DNA of 64,000 nucleotides, taken from Anthoceros angustus (lineage: Eukaryota > Streptophyta > Anthocerotopsida > Anthocerotales > Anthocerotaceae). Below the pieces are notes generated by a model. The model did not search any database and was not told the origin of the DNA. It worked only from the letters and a program-made list of their open reading frames with translations. Position numbers and translations under genes: made by a program. This document shows, one piece after another, positions 1 to 11,544 of this stretch (its first letter is position 1; each line of letters opens with the position of its first letter). The stretch covers positions 496,001-560,000 of the forward strand of contig MU008186.1 in the NCBI GenBank assembly GCA_010909165.1, in the 5' to 3' direction.

Positions 1-840
1 ATGCATGATGTTTGTGAGCTACAATACAACCCAGCAGTACCATTCTTCACCTTCAAGGCCGCTATGGTGAAGCACACCCTGGCGCACTACATCCCTACTA
101 TCCTGGCTCACTAGGCTCTCGGCATGCACAACCAAGATGAGGACAGCCTTGCACCTTCCACACAAACACCTCCAATCCCTGCTCCACGATCGCACCCAAA
201 GGCTGCAGCAGATCTCCCCGCAGGCCCGCCAGGACCACCTTCATTCAGGGTGAGCAGATCGAACTGAGCGGTGCGGACTATAATCCGTGAGCGTAACCTT
301 TAGGATGGCAATCCCTGCAGACGCGAACCCTGTGTAACATATATCAGCTGCCTTCAAGGCGGGCTCTAAAACCGTGGAAGAGAAAGTGCAACCTCCTGTT
401 AGGTTCACCTGCGTTTGAAGACGAAGCAATAAGCAGAGCAAATCAGCAGGGCAAGCTAGGCAGTTCTTTTCCAGAGTCATTCCATCTGTCAGTCGGGTGT
501 CGTAGTTGCTATCTACTGTGAAAGTGTTCTCTTTCATGGGTGGATCCCATCGTTTTCCCATCGTGTGCTTTCAAAGCGCACTTCCAAGCACTGCTTCGAA
601 GTGTTCCTTTTGCTTGGGATTGTCACTTCGTGCTAGCATTGCATGCTCTCTTTTGGAGACGCGATTGGACTGGTGAGACCACCCACCGTTTCCAGTGAGG
701 CGTTTTGGCCTCGGTACGTGGGTCCTGGAGGTGACGTGTGAAGCTGAAAAGAGGTTCCAAGAAACGTGCATTTCATCAGGAGCACCTTCCACCAAGTTGT
801 TTAGGTCGCTGTACATGATTTCAACCTCAAACGGGGAGAG
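1..840. other. No confident gene (left edge and P450 3' flank)
   Basis: This stretch lies downstream of the P450 stop codon. It contains only short open frames without recognisable domains, the longest on the minus strand at 241-561 and 571-816. Nothing marks them as exons of the P450, whose stop is at 841-843. The opening bases could be the tail of a gene lying outside the window, but I see no family signature. Confidence 0.5.
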
Positions 841-2764
841 CTAGTGGTATAAGTGGGGAGGCAAGCGGGGAGTAGCAACAGCCTGCAAAGGGACGGTCTT
901 GGGCATGGTCAATCCAAAGGTTTCCTTCATGTCCATGTGCTCAGGTGTTTGGCCCTGAGGCAGTTGCCAATCAAAGCTATGCAGTAGCTGGGCCACAGCA
1001 TAATACACATGGGTGAGGCCCAATTGTATGCCAGGACAACCTCTCCTGCCAGCTCCGAAAGGGATGAACTCAAAATTCTGGCCAGATATGTCAAAATCCC
1101 TGCAGCACACCATCACACACGTTCGGGACCACTATTGTGAGACTACTCCTGCAAAGGATTTAGCAACTTGCTGCCAAAGGCTTGGCTATATACCTTCCCA
1201 CGAATCTTTCTGGGTTGAACTCCGCAGGGCTCTCCCATACGGATTTGGCCTGTGCGATGCTCCAAATATTGACAAGCACTTGCATCCCAGCGGGGATATC
1301 GTACCCGGCAACTTGACAAGAATCGATGGCTGCATGTGGGATGAGATGTGCAACTGCAGGATGTACACGCATACTTTCTTTGACGATGGCTTGAAGATAT
1401 GGCAAATTCGAAATGTCTGATTCCTGTAGCCTGCGGTCTCGCCCAACTACAAAGTCAAGCTCCTTGTGAGCCCGTTGCATAACGTCAGGGTTGCGGATCA
1501 CCTCTGCCAGAGCCCACTCCATGGTCACTGCAGAGGTGTCCACTCCAGCACCGATCAAATCCTGCAGCAGCGAATCAACATGATACGACATCCCCGACAA
1601 GTTCTGGAAGCACGAATTCCTGCGCACAACCACTGAGGTATATTCTTAAGGTGTTCAGGTATGTTGCGCAGCAACTCACAAGTATTAGCCCTTTGATCAT
1701 GGTGTCGGTGTTGGGTACAGCTCCCTCCTCAGCCGGCAGAGAAAGCAGCACATCCATGAAGTCCTGCTCTGCTTCTGCTTTCTGCTGCACCTCATTCTGC
1801 TTTCTGTGCTCCTCCAGCACCTTGCTCAGGAACTTGTCCAGCTTTACGTGCAAATTGGCAATCTGCTTCTTGGGCCACCAGTCCACAAATGCCAGGTACC
1901 GAGAATGATCTCCCACCATCGGAATTCCGTACAAGTGGAAGAGGTCGTTCAGCGTTCGCTTGAGTTCTGTACCCTCAGATTCAGCCTACAAGGCCAGGAA
2001 ACTTGCATCCAACAGTCAATCCAGAAACTACATCACAGCTATCTGGTGAGGACATGTAAGCCAGGCCTACCTGGTGCGATCTTCCTTGGTTGAAAAACCG
2101 TTTCCCAAATAGCTGTCTAGTCATGAGATTCATGGTGAGAGCAGCAAGCTTCTGGTTCAAGTCGAATCCCACGTCCCTGGCGGTGTCGTCCAAAATGGAG
2201 AGCACCATGTCAGACATTTCCTGCTGCCTTGCCGCTGCAAACTGATGTATCCGCTTCTGAGTGAGGAGCTCAACAGTGGCCACCTTCCTGCAATGCTTTC
2301 AGCCCGGGTAAGCTAGCATTCTGCAGTGCTAAGAATACCATTCACAGTAGGAAAGAACAGAGAGACCTGAGGTATCTCCACTGCGGTCCGTAAGGGGTGG
2401 CGGCAATGGATCCGTCAACGAATGTCAATCCCTGGAAGGCCCTGAAGGGAGGTCGAGAAGCGAAATTCCGATCCTGATTCTTGAGCACTTCCCGGGCCAT
2501 GTCCGGGGACGAGATGAGCACGATAGACCTCCCTGCCATGCGGAGATGCAAAATGGGTCCATGCTGCTCCGCCAATCTATCCATCTCACGGTGAGGATGA
2601 GGAGATCCCAGAAACAGGTGCAGGTGCCCAATCAGGGGCCAAGATGGGGGTTCCGGTGGCAGATTCAGTTTGGCCCCAGCCTTGGGCATTTGCATCCATC
2701 GAACAAACACAAATGCTGCCCCAATGCCGGCAAGCAGCTGCAGAAGCAAGACGCTCACATCCAT
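841..2764 (-). CDS. Cytochrome P450, A-type (CYP71 clan), intact five-exon gene
   Basis: Five exons on the minus strand (2764-2367, 2287-2071, 1985-1680, 1561-1194, 1099-841) join through GT-AG introns of 79, 85, 118 and 94 bp into 516 codons (515 aa plus stop). That is the normal length for a microsomal plant P450. Seen in order: an N-terminal hydrophobic anchor (about residues 5-21), a proline-rich hinge LPPEPPSWP (35-43), the C-helix WRYLR (129-133), the I-helix GAGVDTS (311-317), ExxR as ESMR (369-372), NPERF (423-427) and the heme loop [11 protein letters not shown] with ligand Cys451. By family knowledge it is an ER-bound, NADPH-P450-reductase-dependent monooxygenase of the CYP71 clan. 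Substrate and subfamily cannot be read from the sequence. The region after the K-helix reads IAQAKSVW where many relatives have a GRDP-type motif. All key residues are present, so I infer a working gene. The start is the first ATG before the membrane anchor. Confidence 0.95.
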
Positions 2765-3271
2765 TTTTTGCTACACTCTACCATAACCACGGCTTGCCTT
2801 CCTTTGAAGCTCCTTGGAAGTTGGGCATCCTTTTCCCGCGTGGGAGATTCGTTAGGAAAGAAAAAACAATCCCGCTTAGGACAGGATTTTGAGGCAGGCT
2901 CGTGTGGGAAGCGTAAACATCAATCAATACAACAGGCGATCCTTGCGAGGTTCTGAGGCGGACGCTGACCACCTGTCCCCGGTTCCCGGTCTCCTCCCCA
3001 TGCCCATGCAACCATGTCCCCATCTACCCCATGCCATCATATGGAACCGATGCTCGATGCCCCGATGCGGCATCTCGCAAAGCTTAAACCTAAAATCCAC
3101 AACGTGCCTTTCATCATGCTGGATGCCTCATGCAAAAGACTATATATACATGTATACACCATATATCATAGCTGAGATTGGATACCGAAAATCGATAGAT
3201 GCATGTTGACGAGCTAGGCCGTGCCCACATCTTGGCATGCAGTTTGACATTAGTGTGTATCGTGTAAACAA
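2765..3271. other. P450 upstream intergenic region
   Basis: This is the 5' flank of the minus-strand P450. No convincing TATA box or other gene is visible. Short open frames on both strands have no recognisable domain. Confidence 0.4.
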
Positions 3272-3345
3272 CTAATGGTCCGATGTAAGTGAGCTTGGGT
3301 AGCTTTGCTAGGCTTATATATAAATTATATGATCATAAGTTTATG
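3272..3345 (+). repeat. 74-bp direct repeat, left copy
   Basis: Begins CTAATGGTCCGATGTAAGTG and ends in an AT-rich stretch. A near-identical copy lies at 4125-4198 in the same orientation, about 850 bp away. The pair brackets a small unit with an endonuclease-like remnant, so these may be short terminal repeats of a non-autonomous element or the trace of a duplication. Confidence 0.8.
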
Positions 3346-3755
3346 AAAAGAAAGATGATTTATTGAGGTGAAAGAAGGATGGAAAGAGACCATCTAGGAG
3401 GGGACAACAAATGGGGACCCGGGGGTCGGAGTGAAGAGGAGCAACTGAGCTCCCTACCTAAAGTGACCAATCGCACCTACAATGTCATATGCGGGTAGAA
3501 TAAAGCACTGCAAATCACGGAGGAAGAGGAAAAGGCATCACCCACCGTCGCCTTATGGAGAATCGCCGTTTAGGCCGTTGAAGAGCAATAGAAACCCGCC
3601 ATCTAAGTATCGTGAAGTACGAGAGGACCGCACTATGCTCGCTGCGCATGGTAAGCTTTGGTACAAGACTTGACGAATTTGTCAAAGTCCTCAGCCATTG
3701 CCCCATACGTTTCTAGAGCAAGCGGGATAAAGAGGTGGCCCGCTTGCATCCTGCT

Positions 3756-4037
3756 TTACTTGCGGACCTTGAGAGCCGCTGCACGGGCAGCAGCCCAGCC
3801 TGGACGGTTGGTGATGACATAGGCGGAGGTGGCGTCACGTGTAGGGTCAGTAACCACTACATCCGGCACCACAACCTGGTCGCCACGGACAAGGTATAGG
3901 TCCGCCCTGATTGAACGACCTGTAAGAAGAGTATACTCCCGCTCCCTCCAGGCCATATAGCCACTTTCGCGAGCAATGGCAAACATGACGTCACGGATGG
4001 CGCGTGAGTGGCAATGCGATGACCCCGTGAGGGACAA
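3756..4037 (-). pseudogene. LINE-type endonuclease-like domain fragment
   Basis: An open frame of 93 codons on the minus strand carries a pattern I associate with the C-terminal restriction-enzyme-like endonuclease region of some reverse-transcriptase elements. The marks are HCHSRAIRD, then RADLYLV, then PDVVVTDP, that is H..R..., R-x-D... and a hydrophobic D-V-x-V-x-x-P strand. The reading continues upstream only in other frames (to about 4093), so the domain is truncated and frame-broken. No reverse transcriptase lies beside it. It sits between the 74-bp direct repeats. The family call rests on pattern memory only. Confidence 0.45.
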
Positions 4038-4124
4038 CGAAAGGTGGACACCAGACGCTGGAGCCGCTCACAAGTGAGGAGCAAAGAAGCCACAGGCTGG
4101 AGTAGGCCGAGACTGGGATCGCAT

Positions 4125-4198
4125 CTAATGGTCCGATGTAAGTGAGCTTGGGTAGCTTTGCTAGGCTTATATATAAATTATATGATCATGAGTTTATG
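4125..4198 (+). repeat. 74-bp direct repeat, right copy
   Basis: Right-hand partner of 3272-3345, with the same start and length and about one mismatch over the 74 bp. Sequence similarity stops abruptly on both sides. Confidence 0.8.
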
Positions 4199-5285
4199 TA
4201 AAAACTATTCTAGTATTATGTAATTATTATTGTATTATAAAGATAACATTCAACAATAATGTCATATAGACAATCATGTTCAACATATGACCTTTGAATT
4301 ATTCACAGATTCAACAATTCATAGGATACTTAACTAGAAAGTTCTTATGAAACTACTAATCCTCTTTCAAAAGAGATCGATTTAAGCTTTACCTATTGGA
4401 GAGAGAATCCTGTGCCAAGTCCTACCACCCCCGCAGGCATGGTTGCGGGGTTGCCCCCTTTCTTATTTCACAACTTACTTCAAACAGCAAGTCTCCATTG
4501 CCCTTCAAAGGGCCATCTCGATGACAATCCTTCACAAGCCGGCGACGGCAAGTGACACTTCTTCCTCTTCCTCCGTCATTTGTAGGCTATTTGTCCGTCA
4601 TTTGCAGGCTATTTGTTCTTCCTGCATATGATGTTGTAGGAGCAGTAGATAATTTTAGGTAAGAACTTAGTCGTTCTTTTTGACCTTGACCCTTGAAGTC
4701 CACCTTCATTGTCACTATTAAGAGTTATTGTTGTTGTTGTCCTTTGTTCCTTTGTTTTTGAGCTGTTAAAAGGCATGTGAACAAATATGAAAGGACATGA
4801 AATTGCACAGAATGTCCATGAACCGGGCCGTTTTCGATACACATGACATGGACCCAGAATGGACCGGGATCGGGACTGGCAACTTCACCGACTGCCGGTC
4901 CCGAATTTTATTTTACACAGTCGAGGACCGGGACCGGGACGTGGTCAGTATCAAACTCTCAAACCCTGGCACTGGTTTCCGCTCTGGATACCACTCCGAC
5001 ATGTTCCTGATTTCCGGATGGTCGTCTTGTAAGTTGTCACTACCTGGCCGTCTTGCTCCAGGGAATAACTGTTTACATAACTGGAGGGAATAAATGCACC
5101 TGGCCGTCTTGTTGAAGCAAGCAACAAGACGGCCAGAAGGTGAACTGGAGTTTGGAGGAGCACGAAAAAAGAATCTGACCTTCATGAGAAGACAATCGCA
5201 GCACCATCCCTTATGTTATGTCGGTGCGGCGGGAATCTGCAGTAGTTTACAAATCGGCCTAGCTACATCCACTGTGTGTCACATC
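4199..5285. other. Intergenic, no gene seen
   Basis: An AT-rich part to about 4400 is followed by sequence with a short GTT run near 4727-4741 and several small open frames lacking any domain. The only clear structure is the inverted repeat at 5100-5136. Confidence 0.5.
5100..5136. repeat. Perfect 15-bp inverted repeat (hairpin)
   Basis: CTGGCCGTCTTGTTG at 5100-5114 is followed by the 7-base spacer AAGCAAG and the exact reverse complement CAACAAGACGGCCAG at 5122-5136. A partial third copy of the left arm (CTGGCCGTCTTG) occurs at about 5044-5055. There is no following T-run and plants do not use hairpin terminators, so a role as terminator is not implied. Confidence 0.85.
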
Positions 5286-5290
5286 GTCTC
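5286..5290. repeat. Target-site duplication GTCTC (left)
   Basis: GTCTC directly precedes the TG of the left LTR and is matched by GTCTC at 11739-11743 directly after the CA of the right LTR. Five bases is the expected size for Ty1/copia integration. Confidence 0.85.
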
Positions 5291-5486
5291 TGTTAGAAAG
5301 CAGTAATTCCCAGGTTCAGTACATTAGAAATGGTGTGCTATGCATACATATATAGCCTTTGGCCTTGTCATACTCTCGATAGTATGAAACCCTATCTCGC
5401 TCCTGGGATAATCCTATATACTTCTAGGACTTATACTCATAACTCTAATATGTGATGTGTTGCACCAATCCTATAGATTTCTAACA
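5291..5486 (-). repeat. Copia 3' LTR
   Basis: A 196-bp LTR running TGTTAGAAAG...TTTCTAACA, with the short inverted termini TGTTAGAAA/TTTCTAACA. It is nearly identical to 11545-11738 and 13617-13804. Confidence 0.9.
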
Positions 5487-5497
5487 CTCCCACTCAA
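5487..5497 (-). other. Copia polypurine tract
   Basis: On the minus strand TTGAGTGGGAG directly abuts the 3' LTR, the position of the plus-strand priming site in LTR retrotransposons. Confidence 0.7.
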
Positions 5498-5605
5498 CAC
5501 ATCGCTACTCTTTTAAGCCTAACATCTTGCTAAACTTAACGTGCTTCTCTAAAGTCAACCCTTTGGTCAAAACATCTGCAGCATGTCCATGGGACAACGC
5601 TAGCT

Positions 5606-6142
5606 CTATCTCCTTGGATTGAACTTTCTCTCGATGAAGTGATGCTTTACTTCAATGTGTTTCGTCCTCGCGTGAAAAGTAGCATTCTTTGCTAAGTAAA
5701 TGCAACCTTGATTGTCGTTGAAGATGGTTGTTGCACCCATACGCTTAAATCCCATTTCTTCGAGCAATCGTCGTAGCCATATTGCTTCCATTGTTGCAGC
5801 AGATATTGCCATGTACTCCGCTTCTGTAGAGGACAAAGCCACAGTAGGCTGGCGCCTACTACTCCATGAAATGGCTCCCCCAAATAGCATAAACACATAT
5901 CCTGTGGTAGACTTGGCCATCGACATCTCCATTAATCAATCACAAAATCCAACCACACAGGCGTCTTCATGTCGATCCTTTTGGTATTTCAACTTCCAAT
6001 GTTTTGTGCCGCAAGTATCGAATATCCTCTTGATCGCTTGATAATCTTTGTTGTCGAGGTTGGCCAAGAATCGACTCACAACTCCCCTCTCTGCAATGTC
6101 GGGCCTTGTCCTGTTGCCAAATATGTAAGACAGCCAACGCAC
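5606..6142 (-). pseudogene. Copia RNase H and end of reverse transcriptase
   Basis: The minus strand encodes the copia RNase H signature: [28 protein letters not shown] and [13 protein letters not shown], ending with HFIERK (5606-5932). Just upstream (5936-6142) another frame gives the preceding tail with TRPDIA, VVSRFLAN, GTKHWKLKYQK and VGFCD. The break between the frames near 5935 is a frameshift. RNase H would remove the RNA template during cDNA synthesis. Confidence 0.9.
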
Positions 6143-7057
6143 GTTGATAGAGAGTCTTATCTATCTTCTCTTTCTCCTTTTCGTTGTAGGGCTCATCTCC
6201 TGCGATAGCTTCTCATTGAAGATCATTGGCGTCTTCATGGGTTTGCAATCTTGCATGCCGAAACGCTCCAATATGGTCTCCACATATGTTTGTTGGCTCA
6301 AAGAGATCATTTGTTAGCCCTATTCCTTTCCACCTTTATTCCTAGGGAATAGTGGAGCTCACCCAAATCTCTCATGTCAAAGCTTGCATTAAGGCTTTGC
6401 TTTCGAGTCTAAGAGTTCCATGTCATTGCTAGCAATAATCAAATCGTCCACATAAACAGCAATGATAATTATGGATTCTCCCACTCTCTTCACATAGATA
6501 TTCCAATCGATTGGTTTTCTTGAAACCTCTAGACTGAAAACACATCAACCTTACGATACCAAGCAAGGCGGTTGCTTAAGACCATACTGAGCCTTTAGTA
6601 GCCTACATACCTCTCCCTCGCGTCACGGTATTTCAGATCCTCTGGTCCATGTAGATCTCTTCATCCGGATCTCCATTCAGAACGCAATGTAACATCCATA
6701 TGATGTATCTCCATGTCGGCGGCTGCGATAGCTAGGAGAGCTCGGATAGATGCTATCTTAGCGGCGGGGAGAAGGTATCGATAATCCACACAGGACTTGT
6801 GTATATCCTTTCCCCACCAGCCTTGCCTTGTAGCGCTCTATGCTTCCATCACCTTGCGCTTAATCTTGAATGTCCACTTTGATCCTATGCTCTTCCTTCC
6901 GTGAGGTAGAGGAGTGATTGCCCAAGTTTTGTTCTTGAGAAGAGTTATACTCACGTCCAGCTTCTTTCCACTCCTTTGCCTTTGGTCCTTCCAATGCTTC
7001 CCTTAGGCTTTGTGGTTCACGGCATCGCCAACCATGCCTCCTCATACACACATGCAT
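6143..7057 (-). pseudogene. Copia reverse transcriptase, degenerate
   Basis: The N-terminal part of RVT_2-type reverse transcriptase is recognisable at 6860-7057 on the minus strand through EPQSLREALEGPKAKEW and, after frameshifts, a K.TW / LP.G..SI.SKW pattern. The stretch from there to 6143 contains RT-like fragments in shifting frames with many breaks. The active-site box is not cleanly readable. Confidence 0.75.
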
Positions 7058-7458
7058 TCATGGATTCCAAGATCTTCTGAAGGTTTCCATTGTCTCGTTG
7101 ATCTTCTCAAGATTGGTTGTCTCTCGAATACTTGAGCTTCTTCTTCGTCAATTCGACAATGCTTTGATCTTCATCTACTTCTCCAATCGCGACATCGAAT
7201 TTCCCTTTCTCCCCTCTATGTCGCATTGTTGAGAAGGTTCGTTGGGCTCGGGGAGTTGCTCAAGAGTGTCATCATAGTCGAATCCTCATCGGTGGTCAAC
7301 ATACGTCGGATCCTTCATGATAAACGGGTTGGAGCTCCCACTCCTTTGATGGGTTCCACAACCTCATTAAATACAACGTCCACACTAAAATGATCTTCTT
7401 CCTTGAAAGATCATACAACCGGTAGCCCATCTCTTAGAGTATCCAAGCATAAGGCACT

Positions 7459-7903
7459 TCACGCCTTTTGGATCCCATTTTGTTCGGGTTTGCTTGAACG
7501 TGAGCATAAACCATCGAACCAAAGATCCTCAAATGGCTTATGTCGGGCTTGACGCTGACCACGCTTCCTCGGGTCATTCCAACAATAGCTTTGGTTGGAA
7601 CTCGATTCAAAACATAGGTTCTTGTAACAACCCCACCCCAAAACGTACTTCCAAGCCACTATGATGTAACATGCATTTAGCGCCTCCACGGACTCCTAAG
7701 TTTGCGCCCGCCACTCCATTTTGCTCCGGTGTGTGAGGGATGGTTAGTTGCCTTCCAATTCCATGCTCCTTGCAAAAGCGTTGGAAGTTAGTGGAGATGT
7801 ATTCACCTCCGTTGTCACTCATAAAGTCTTGACGTTGTCCACTTCGTTCTCCACCATGGCTTTCCATTCCTTGAAGAGTGTAAATACAGGATTTCTCCTT
7901 CAT
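7459..7903 (-). pseudogene. Copia integrase fragment, copy 1
   Basis: The minus strand encodes FMSDNGGEYISTNFQRFC, HGIGRQLTIPHTPEQNGV and, after a break, a continuation matching LNRVPTKA and HLRIFGSMVYAHV. This is the core and tail of an rve-type integrase, with the second D of the triad in SDNGGE and the E in PEQNG. Frame breaks occur at 7690-7720 and elsewhere. It inserts the element's cDNA into the genome when intact. Confidence 0.88.
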
Positions 7904-8377
7904 AAGATATGTCCAGTCTTCCTAGTGAAATCATCCACAAACACCGAATGTAGCGGGCTCCGCCATGAGTGGATTTTCATTGGACCACACACATCCGTGT
8001 GTACCAACTCTAGCGCCATCTTTGCTCGTCACGCAATCTTGGGAACTTAGTTCGGTGTAGCTTTCCCATTATGCACCCTTGGCATAATTGCGGCTCACCC
8101 ACTTCTTTCAAATCCAAGCTCAGAACCATATGTTGGTTCTTCATCAACTGATATTGTCCACACCAATGTGCCCTAGACGTTGATGCCATAAATCAATAGA
8201 TCCAATGCTATTTTGCGAATCGTCCATAAAGGTGCAAGCTTGCCTTCCACGAAGCACACAACTTGTACAAATTTCCTACTCGACGCCTAGCAATCACTTT
8301 AGCATTCGATAACTCAGTCGCCGATTGGATCCAAATCCTTTGGAATTGAACACAACCTCATGACTGATCGGCAATTT

Positions 8378-8980
8378 TTATGCGAAAGAAGATTCCTCGC
8401 AAGATGAGGCACATGATGCACGCCTTAATACTGTAGACCTCCGGAAGATGGACTCGTAACACTCCTCTTCCCTTGATGTCATGTGACCTATTGTCACCAA
8501 GCGCCACCGTATGCCCCTCCGCAATACCTCGTAGCTTGAGAACCAAGGAAGGTTATAATCTTTGGGATGCACCGAGTCAAGGTACAAACTCTCATCCTTC
8601 TTTGATGAAGTCGCTTGATCTCTTTCGGTGAAGCACGAAGATGTGTTCTTGGTCCTTCTCACGACTTGATTAGCTTGGGATGATTTCCTTCTTCAAGTCC
8701 GCCAATCTTATTTTACGCCCTTTGCGTGGTGATTGGGCTTCCGCAATAATAACAAAAGCCTTTCACCTTTCTCTTTGCATCCGTATCCTTTGTCCCTTCT
8801 AGAGACTTGGCTTGCGAGGTCTTCCACCGTGATGTGCCCTTCTTGAGAAGAGTGCCAAGCCTTCGTTGCCTTGTGTCCGGAAAGAACCATCAAGCTCCTC
8901 TTGTAGGAGTAATCTAACCACCTCATCAAAGGTTGGTTGATTGTCACTTGACGCATCGCTACGGATGCCCTATAAGACAA
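8378..8980 (-). pseudogene. Copia gag C-terminus/protease region, copy 1
   Basis: On the minus strand, LEELDGSFRTQGNEGLALFS-type gag sequence is followed by HITVEDLASQVSRRDKGY and a zinc-knuckle-like FCYYCGSPNHHAKG (8730-8770, read through one frame change). A region corresponding to the protease and GAG-pre-integrase follows. The knuckle's last Cys is lost to the frame error. The same segment appears at 10290-10903. Confidence 0.75.
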
Positions 8981-9345
8981 TAAAATTGCCTACATGATGG
9001 TGGCAAACTACTCGGCACAGTGATCACCTTACCCTGAAGGTTTCCATTGTCTCGTTGATCTTCTCAAGATTGGTTGTCTCTCTCGAATACTTGAGCTTCC
9101 TCTTCTTCGTCAATTCGACAATGCTTTGATCTTCATCTACTTCTCCAATCGCGACATCGAATTTTCCCTTTCTCCCCTCTATGTCGCATTGTTGAGAAGG
9201 TTCGTTGGGCTCGGGGAGTTGCTCAAGAGTGTCATCATAGTCGAATCCTCATCGTTGTCACATACGCGGATCCTTCATGATAACCTGGGGTTGGAGCTCC
9301 CACTCCTTTGATGGGTTCCACAACCTCATTAAATACAACGTCCAC

Positions 9346-9850
9346 CTAAAATGATCTTCTTCCTTGAAAGATCATACAACCGGTAATTAATCTCGAGAGT
9401 ATCCAAGCAGGCACTTCACGCCTTTTGGATCCCATTTTGTTCGGGTTTGCTTGAACGTGAGCATAAACCATCGAACCAAAGATCCTCAAATGGCTTATGT
9501 CGGGCTTGACGCTGACCACGCTTCCTCGGGTCATTCCAACAATAGCTTTGGTTGGAACTCGATTCAAAACATAGGTTCTTGTAACAAGCCTCACCCCAAA
9601 ACGTACTTCCAAGCCACTATGATGTAACATGCATTTAGCGCCTCCACGGACTCTAAGTTTGCTCCACTCCATTTTGCTCCGGTGTGTGAGGGATGGTTAG
9701 TTGCCTTCCAATTCCATGCTCCTTGCAAAAGCGTTAGTGGAGATGTATTCACCTCCGTTGTCACTCACGCAAAGTCTTGACGTTGTCCACTTGCGTTCTC
9801 CACCATGGCTTTCCATTCCTTGAAGAGTGTAAATACCGGATTTCTCCTTC
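9346..9850 (-). pseudogene. Copia integrase fragment, copy 2
   Basis: The minus strand encodes the integrase tail with VLNRVPTKAIVGMTRGS and HLRIFGSMVYAHVQANPNK in one longer frame. It is preceded (9700-9850) by the PEQNG and SDNGGE boxes in a shifted frame. It is the duplicate of 7459-7903. Confidence 0.85.
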
Positions 9851-10038
9851 ATAAGATATGTCCAGTCTTCCTAGTGAAATCATCCACAAACACCGAATGT
9901 AGCGGCTCCGCCATGAGTGGATTTTCATTGGACCACACATCCGTGTGTACCAACTCTAGCGCCATCTTTGCTCGTCACGCAATCTTTGGGAACTTAGTTC
10001 GGTGTAGCTTTCCCATTATGCACCCTTGGCATAATTGC

Positions 10039-10224
10039 TCACCCACTTCTTTCAAATCCAAGCTCAGAACCATATGTTGGTTCTTCATCAACGATATTGT
10101 CCACACCAATGTGCCCTAGACGTTGATGCCATAAATCAATAGATCCAATGCTATTTTCGTCCATAAAGGTGCAAGCTTGCCTTCCAAGCACACAACTTGT
10201 ACAAATTTCCTCGACGCCTAGCAA
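10039..10224 (-). pseudogene. Copia GAG-pre-integrase domain
   Basis: A minus-strand frame with CTSCVLGRQACTF and DLWHQRLGHIG matches the zinc-binding HHCC pre-integrase box that begins copia integrase. The duplicate copy around 8100-8250 is more broken. Confidence 0.85.
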
Positions 10225-11529
10225 TCACTTTAGCATTCGATAACTCAGCCTTTCATTGGATCCGAAATCCTTTGGAATTGAACACAACCTCATGACCGCA
10301 TCGGCAATTTTGCGACGGAAAGAAGATTCCTCGCAAGATGAGGCACATGATGCACGTCTTTAATACAAGCTCCTCGGAAGATGGACTCGTAACACTCCTC
10401 TTCCCTTGATGTCATGTGACCTATTGTCACCAGTATGCCCCTCCGCAATACCTCGTAGCTTGAGAACCAAGGAAGGTTATAAGCGAAATCTTTGGGATGC
10501 ACCGAGTCAAGGTACAAACTCTCATCCTTCTTTGATGAAGTCGCTTGATCTCTTTCGGTGAAGCACGAAGATGTGTTCTTGGTCCTTCTCACGACTTGAT
10601 TAGCTTGGGATGATTTCCCTTCTTCAAGTCCAATCTTATTTCTGATCCTTTGCGTGGTGATTGGGCTTCCAAATAACAAAAGCCTTTCACCTTTCTCTTT
10701 GCATCGTATCCTTTGTCCCTTCTAGAGACTTGGCTTGCGAGGTCTTCCACCGTGATGTGCCCTTCTTGAGAAGAGTGCCAAGCCTTCGTTGCCTTGTGTC
10801 CGGAAAGAACCATCAAGCTCCTCTTGTAGGAGTAATCTAACCACCTCATCAAAGGTTGGTTGATTGTCACTTGACGCATCGCTACGGATGCCCTATAAGA
10901 CAATAAAATTGCCTACATGATGGTGGCAAACTACTCGGCACGGTGATCACCTTACCCTCAAGGTTTGATCTCCGCCTCATTTGATCAACCAAGCTTTTCA
11001 ACTTGTTGACATGTTGTTGAACGGTGTCGCCTCAACCATCTTGAAGTTGGAGAATTGACTTTCCAAAGATTTCGCTCACAATGCTCTTCTTCTCATCGTT
11101 GTGCAAAGAATTTTCCATGCATCCTGCGAAGAGACACACTCGCTCAATTGTGAGAGAATGTCATCGACACATTCAGATAATATTAGCCAAGGCTTTCGCA
11201 TCCTTGTCTATATCCTTTTCGAGCGCCATCCGGAAGTCCATTTTCCACAAACTTCCACAATCCTCTCAATGAGAAGAGATTTTAGCTTCAACTTCCATAA
11301 TGTGAAGTTCCCGCCATCAAACTTCTCCACTTGACGTAGTCTCCATATGCACACCTCGAAAGCTATGCAAAGACAAGACAAAAGTTCCTCGCACCAAAAC
11401 TACTACCAAGCTTCACAAAATTGCAAACGAGCTTTTCACGGACACTTAGTCCGCATAACTACAAACAATGCAATAGAAGACAAGTGGCAAGAGTCCCACA
11501 GGTGGTGTAGAGTGCTACGCATCTCCGAA

Positions 11530-11544
11530 CCATGCTCGATACCA
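11530..11544 (-). other. Copia primer-binding site (initiator Met tRNA type)
   Basis: On the minus strand TGGTATCGAGCATGG follows the CA end of the 5' LTR directly. It resembles the standard copia site TGGTATCAGAGC complementary to the 3' end of initiator Met tRNA, with two bases apparently missing. A third-LTR copy has the same site at 13602-13616. Confidence 0.8.

Larger units (their letters stand above)
7080..9036 (-). repeat. Tandem duplication A, unit 1 (copia gag to integrase)
   Basis: A 1957-bp unit begins AAGGTTTCCATTGTCTCG and is followed directly by a second copy at 9037. Sequence after the second copy resumes with AAGGTTTGATC, so the duplication junction shares the 7-base word AAGGTTT with both breakpoints. 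The two copies match closely but differ by many 1-7 base indels. Confidence 0.9.
9037..10959 (-). repeat. Tandem duplication A, unit 2
   Basis: Second copy of 7080-9036, 1923 bp. It contains the integrase fragment (9346-9850), the GAG-pre-integrase box with WHQRLGHIG (10039-10224) and the gag/knuckle segment (10290-10903). Small indels relative to unit 1 change which stretches stay open, so each copy looks better in different places. Confidence 0.9.

Noticed and set aside
241-816. Minus-strand frames after the P450 as extra exons
   Set aside because: The P450 already has a full-length C-terminus and stop at 841. The frames show no P450 motif.
5100-5136. Hairpin as transcription terminator
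   Set aside because: No T-run follows, no gene ends nearby, and plant nuclear genes do not use such terminators.
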